A stretch of DNA of 17,653 bases from an uncultured Gemmatimonadota bacterium (GTDB taxonomy: Bacteria; Gemmatimonadota; Gemmatimonadetes; Gemmatimonadales; Gemmatimonadaceae), in the NCBI GenBank assembly GCA_946479015.1, contig CAMLEQ010000025.1, positions 1 through 17,653 of the forward strand. Reading direction: 5' to 3'. Positions 15,901 through 17,653 of this stretch are shown one piece after another. The stretch's first letter is position 1; each line of letters begins with the position of its first letter. Position numbers and translations under genes: made by a program. The notes under the pieces are model-generated. The model saw only the letters and a list, made by a program, of their open reading frames with translations. It was not told the DNA's origin and made no database searches.

Positions 15901-16907
15901 GCCGCGCCGCGCTCGAGTCGGCGCAGCGCCGCACGGCGGCGGTGCTGCGCAACGTGGCGAGCGGCGTGGTGGCGCTCGCCTCCGACGGCGCCGTCACGCT
16001 CGCGAACCCGCGCGCCGAATCGCTGCTCGGCGCGCCGCTCGCCGCCGGTCCGCTCATGGACGCGGTGTGCCCCGCCGTGGCCGAGCGTCTGCACGCCTTC
16101 CTTGCGCGCGGCGGCGACGAGGAGGAGTTCGAGCTCGTGCTGGCGGAGCGGCAGCTCCAGGCGCGGCTCACGCGGCTCACGAGCGGCGGTGCCGTGCTCA
16201 CGCTCGACGACGTCACCGATCTCGCGCGTGCCCAGCGCGTGCTCGCCTGGGGAGAGATGGCGCGGCAGGTGGCCCACGAGATCAAGAATCCCCTCACCCC
16301 CATCCGCCTCGGCGTGCAGCACCTGCAGCGCGCGCACGGCGACAAGCGCCCGGACTTCGACGAGATCCTCGACCGCAACGCACGCCGCATCCTGGCCGAG
16401 ATCGACCGGCTGGACGAGATCGCGCGGAGCTTCAGCCGGTACGGCACCGCCCCGCCGGCGCCAGCGGAGTCGGTGGACGTGGCGGCGGTGGCGCGCGACG
16501 TGGTGGAGCTCGAGCGGCTGGGGCGTGGCGCTGTCGACTGGCGCCTGACAGTGCCCGACGGGCCGGTGCTCGCCGTCGCGCGGGGGGAGGAGCTGCACGA
16601 GGTGCTGCTCAACGTGCTCGAGAACGCGCGGCTCGCGGAGGCTCGGCGGGTGGAGCTGCGCGTGCTCCCCGCCGACGGCCGGGTGCGCGTGGAGGTCATC
16701 GACGACGGGCGCGGCATCCCCGCGGCCGTGCTGCCGCGCCTCTTCGAGCCGCACTTCTCCACGCGCACCTCCGGCTCCGGGCTCGGTCTCGCCATCTCGC
16801 GCCGCCTGGTAGAGAGCTGGGGAGGCGAGATCGCGATCGCGAGTGTGGAGGGGGAGGGGACGGTGGTGAGGATTGAACTTCGGGGGGGCCTGGGACCTGG
16901 TCGCTAG
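12915..16907 (+). CDS. Very large membrane sensor histidine kinase, NtrY-like
   Basis: This protein has 1330 residues from ATG 12915. Three TM helices lie within residues 14-80, then an extracytoplasmic region (about 81-275), and a multi-TM block (about 279-515). A second extracytoplasmic region (about 515-725) follows, then TM helices near 728-750 and 770-792, a further sensor segment (about 796-915) and a TM near 922-943. The signalling part then has HAMP (about 944-995), a PAS domain (about 1006-1100, VLRNVASGVVALASDGAV), and HisKA with HEIKNPLTP and phospho-acceptor His1121. The ATPase domain has an N-box NVLENA (1233-1238), DDGRGIP (1263-1269), LFEPHFST and GSGLGLA (1287-1293). All catalytic motifs are intact. 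NtrY kinases are usually about 700-800 residues, so the N-terminal half is an extra module. No response regulator is in the window. The stop codon lies inside the inverted repeat that follows. Confidence 0.93.
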   Translation: MRQRASWSRAGTRLWVVTAGVALVAGAWWLRSPRIRYLAVAAAATGLAALVTLRGRPRRAYWAAGGVAALAMFVAIAAVAQRTLRRIDVDWPRYRDALVLHGESRLDDAFRTTARGLRATAAAALDAPLDPPGAFAAARQAMRHHPGEGLVIYLGGNPLAWAGRVVVPTDSLTAPIGVVYTPFYVTMYAAATRGETRAVATAVLQADPPGDRLVPAVANRIARVVDLSTFDARSRRPATGPGGGVAFSPHGDTLVVARAIAPGPEEARFAALGRVRETGTVVLALAAILFLVVAWRGERSVAWRLAPLGVALLAVWLLPLSGFSSGSVFFDPTVYYAELGEAFTASVGALILAAAIVLLALLVVLRGHGRIPPRGAALALVVAIMAGGPFLLRALSRGVSPPPGGVTTTLWLAWEIALFLVAAALLVAAATAGGAALGRARGLPPAVAPILAAGAALLGPVVLRPPGIWPQWYTVLWIVAIGALALTRPHRRAVITAATVAALGATTLAWNAGVRGQAALANRDVGGLGTVEPDVVAVLQRFGDMIADDAPPRSEAELVRLYMRSDLVGSGYPVALQSWNARGMLDAEVALDPIVLPRSDLARAVMDARASRARVVRQVLGTPGMFALLAVPFADGSAATVLVAPRTRLIPDDPYNALLGLEQREHGPPPYSISLADLEPGRVPPNTTRWYRTGSELHGDHVVLTSRGPRRAHIEIELRSLATLVQRGTLVVLLDLVLLLALWTVSALPDRAFGRWLRMRARRWTHSYRARLTVGLFAFFVVPALVFALWSYQRLRDEDRQSRDLVVRETLRTATGGEEPQPLDAVGERVGTPLLLFEGGELQRASDPLFDALVPTGRFVPPAVYQGLREGREVYASRLERVGDTLALFGYRSALAPGGETVVLAAPARGNEDVLDQRRRDLGVLVLFATVLGALGALWLSRVASRSLAQPIGSLRGAALAIAGGEREPPLARRPPEEFEPVFSAFRRMAADLGASRAALESAQRRTAAVLRNVASGVVALASDGAVTLANPRAESLLGAPLAAGPLMDAVCPAVAERLHAFLARGGDEEEFELVLAERQLQARLTRLTSGGAVLTLDDVTDLARAQRVLAWGEMARQVAHEIKNPLTPIRLGVQHLQRAHGDKRPDFDEILDRNARRILAEIDRLDEIARSFSRYGTAPPAPAESVDVAAVARDVVELERLGRGAVDWRLTVPDGPVLAVARGEELHEVLLNVLENARLAEARRVELRVLPADGRVRVEVIDDGRGIPAAVLPRLFEPHFSTRTSGSGLGLAISRRLVESWGGEIAIASVEGEGTVVRIELRGGLGPGR

Positions 16908-17091
16908 ACCACCGTGAAACGCGTGTGGCGTGTGGGGAACTGACGGGATGAGGGGGGAGGTACGGCGCGTGTGGGCTCGGCGGTAGAGAGAGTCCACCTA
17001 CACACGAACCTACTCGCGCTCTACCTAGCTCCTCATCCCGTCAGTCTCCCACACGCGACACGCGTTTCATGGTGGTCTAGCAACCAGGTCC
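16893..17091. repeat. 199-base imperfect inverted repeat between convergent genes
   Basis: The left arm from 16893 and the right arm ending at 17091 are reverse complements in perfect register. The outer 61 bases of each arm (16893-16953 and 17031-17091) differ at 5 positions, with no gap. The inner 39 bases per arm match only partly. Shared words include CTAGACCACC, TGAAACGCG and ACTGACGGGATGAGG. The plus-strand kinase stop TAG (16905-16907) is inside the left arm, and the minus-strand gene ends 9 bases outside the right arm. It could be a bidirectional transcription stop, a MITE-like or REP-like element, or a structured RNA. There is no T-run and no visible target-site duplication. Confidence 0.93.
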
Positions 17092-17099
17092 TACATACT

Positions 17100-17653
17100 C
17101 TAAGGCTCACTCCCTTCCCTCATTTCGAGCACCTCTCCGTCCGCCGCCCGCGCCACCGGCACCGCCCGCACCAGTCGCAGCAGCGAATCCGGGCTCGCGT
17201 TGAACTCGCTGGATCGGCTGAAGGCGACGATCAGGCCGTGCCGCGCGGCGAGCGTGTCGGCGAAGGCACGCGCTTCCGCCGGAGTGGGCGCGGCGGGGAG
17301 CGTCTTCGACGTGCGGCCCGCGTGGAAGTACAGCGCCGTGGGATAGTTGGTGAACAGCGGGCGCCCCGCACCGTGCTCGCGCACCCACGCGACCAGCCGC
17401 GAGCCGCTCCACATCACGTCGGCGTAGTCGTCTCCCGTCTCCAGCGCGTACGTGGCGTCATCCACCAGCACCGACGCCGACGCCGCGCACCACGCCGCTA
17501 CGAGCAGCGCGGCGGCGACGCGCATCGGCGCGCGCCACCCGCGCCAGAGCACCGCCAGCGCCGTGGCCACGCCCACATCCACCAGCAACATCACCGGCGC
17601 GAGCAGCCGCTCGTCGAGCGGGATCCCCGGATCGGCGAGCAGGCGCGACGCGA
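17100..17653 (-). CDS. Partial membrane protein, probable GT-C type glycosyltransferase C-terminus
   Basis: The frame is open from the right edge to TAG at 17100, so the N-terminus is missing; the GTG at 17594 is internal, not a start. The visible part begins ASRLLADPGIPLDERLLAP, then two hydrophobic segments (MLLVDVGVATALAVLW and MRVAAALLVAAWCAASASVLV), and ends in a soluble domain of about 110 residues. That domain contains LFTNYPTALYFHAGRTSKTLP and a late LIVAFSRSSEFN. The arrangement of a D.R..P-type membrane loop, paired TM helices and a terminal domain with SN/TNYP..LYF..GR..LP resembles multi-TM lipid-linked-sugar glycosyltransferases of the ArnT/PMT-like kind; this is by eye. The catalytic N-terminal region lies outside the window. 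It converges on the kinase gene. Confidence 0.75.
   Translation of the reverse strand, partial: ASRLLADPGIPLDERLLAPVMLLVDVGVATALAVLWRGWRAPMRVAAALLVAAWCAASASVLVDDATYALETGDDYADVMWSGSRLVAWVREHGAGRPLFTNYPTALYFHAGRTSKTLPAAPTPAEARAFADTLAARHGLIVAFSRSSEFNASPDSLLRLVRAVPVARAADGEVLEMREGSEP

Noticed and set aside
12633..16997. A 1454-codon open frame on the minus strand opposite the kinase
   Set aside because: It is the antisense shadow of a GC-rich gene: it is Arg/His/Glu-rich, has no domain motifs, and overlaps the real kinase and creatininase genes.

Overview
The window is very GC-rich, densely packed and strongly strand-biased. Nearly everything is on the minus strand except one very long sensor kinase. 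Large NtrY-type kinases, stand-alone MacB-like permeases in series, TolC proteins with a cysteine-flanked insertion and weak Shine-Dalgarno use fit a Gram-negative soil-type bacterium such as a Gemmatimonadota member. That is inference from general gene style; there is no rRNA or other marker in the window to prove it.

Layout from left to right. Positions 1-2039 hold two tandem minus-strand lipoprotein genes that are paralogs of each other; the left one runs off the edge, and a strong hairpin terminator separates them. Positions 2282-11291 form one long minus-strand efflux locus, read in the order: TolC-like outer-membrane channel (9768-11291), MacA-like adaptor (8466-9755), MacB/LolD-type ATPase (7672-8469), then four MacB/FtsX-type permeases arranged as two A+B pairs (6203-7447 with 4957-6201, and 3554-4798 with 2282-3550). 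The pairs arose by segmental duplication that included part of the upstream spacer, and blocks of near-identical DNA suggest later gene conversion. The spacers are odd: one has G runs of 13, 13, 20 and 13, one has a 16-bp G/C palindrome, and one has four perfect copies of a 14-base unit.

Positions 11412-12889 hold a two-gene minus-strand unit: a creatininase-family protein lacking a canonical metal-ligand aspartate, coupled by an ATGA overlap to an exported beta-rich protein of unknown function. It ends in a textbook intrinsic terminator just upstream of tolC. Divergent from it, 25 bases away, starts a 1330-residue NtrY-like membrane histidine kinase (12915-16907, plus). Its stop codon lies inside a roughly 200-base imperfect inverted repeat (16893-17091) that fills the gap to a convergent minus-strand gene, the C-terminal end of a probable membrane glycosyltransferase.

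As a working model, ATP hydrolysis by the single ATPase drives one or both permease pairs (mechanotransmission, as known for MacB). The adaptor links these to the TolC channel, so an unknown amphipathic molecule, peptide or lipid is exported across the envelope. The two permease pairs may give two substrate specificities sharing one ATPase, adaptor and channel. The substrate cannot be read from the sequence. No tRNA, rRNA, CRISPR array, transposase or phage gene was seen.
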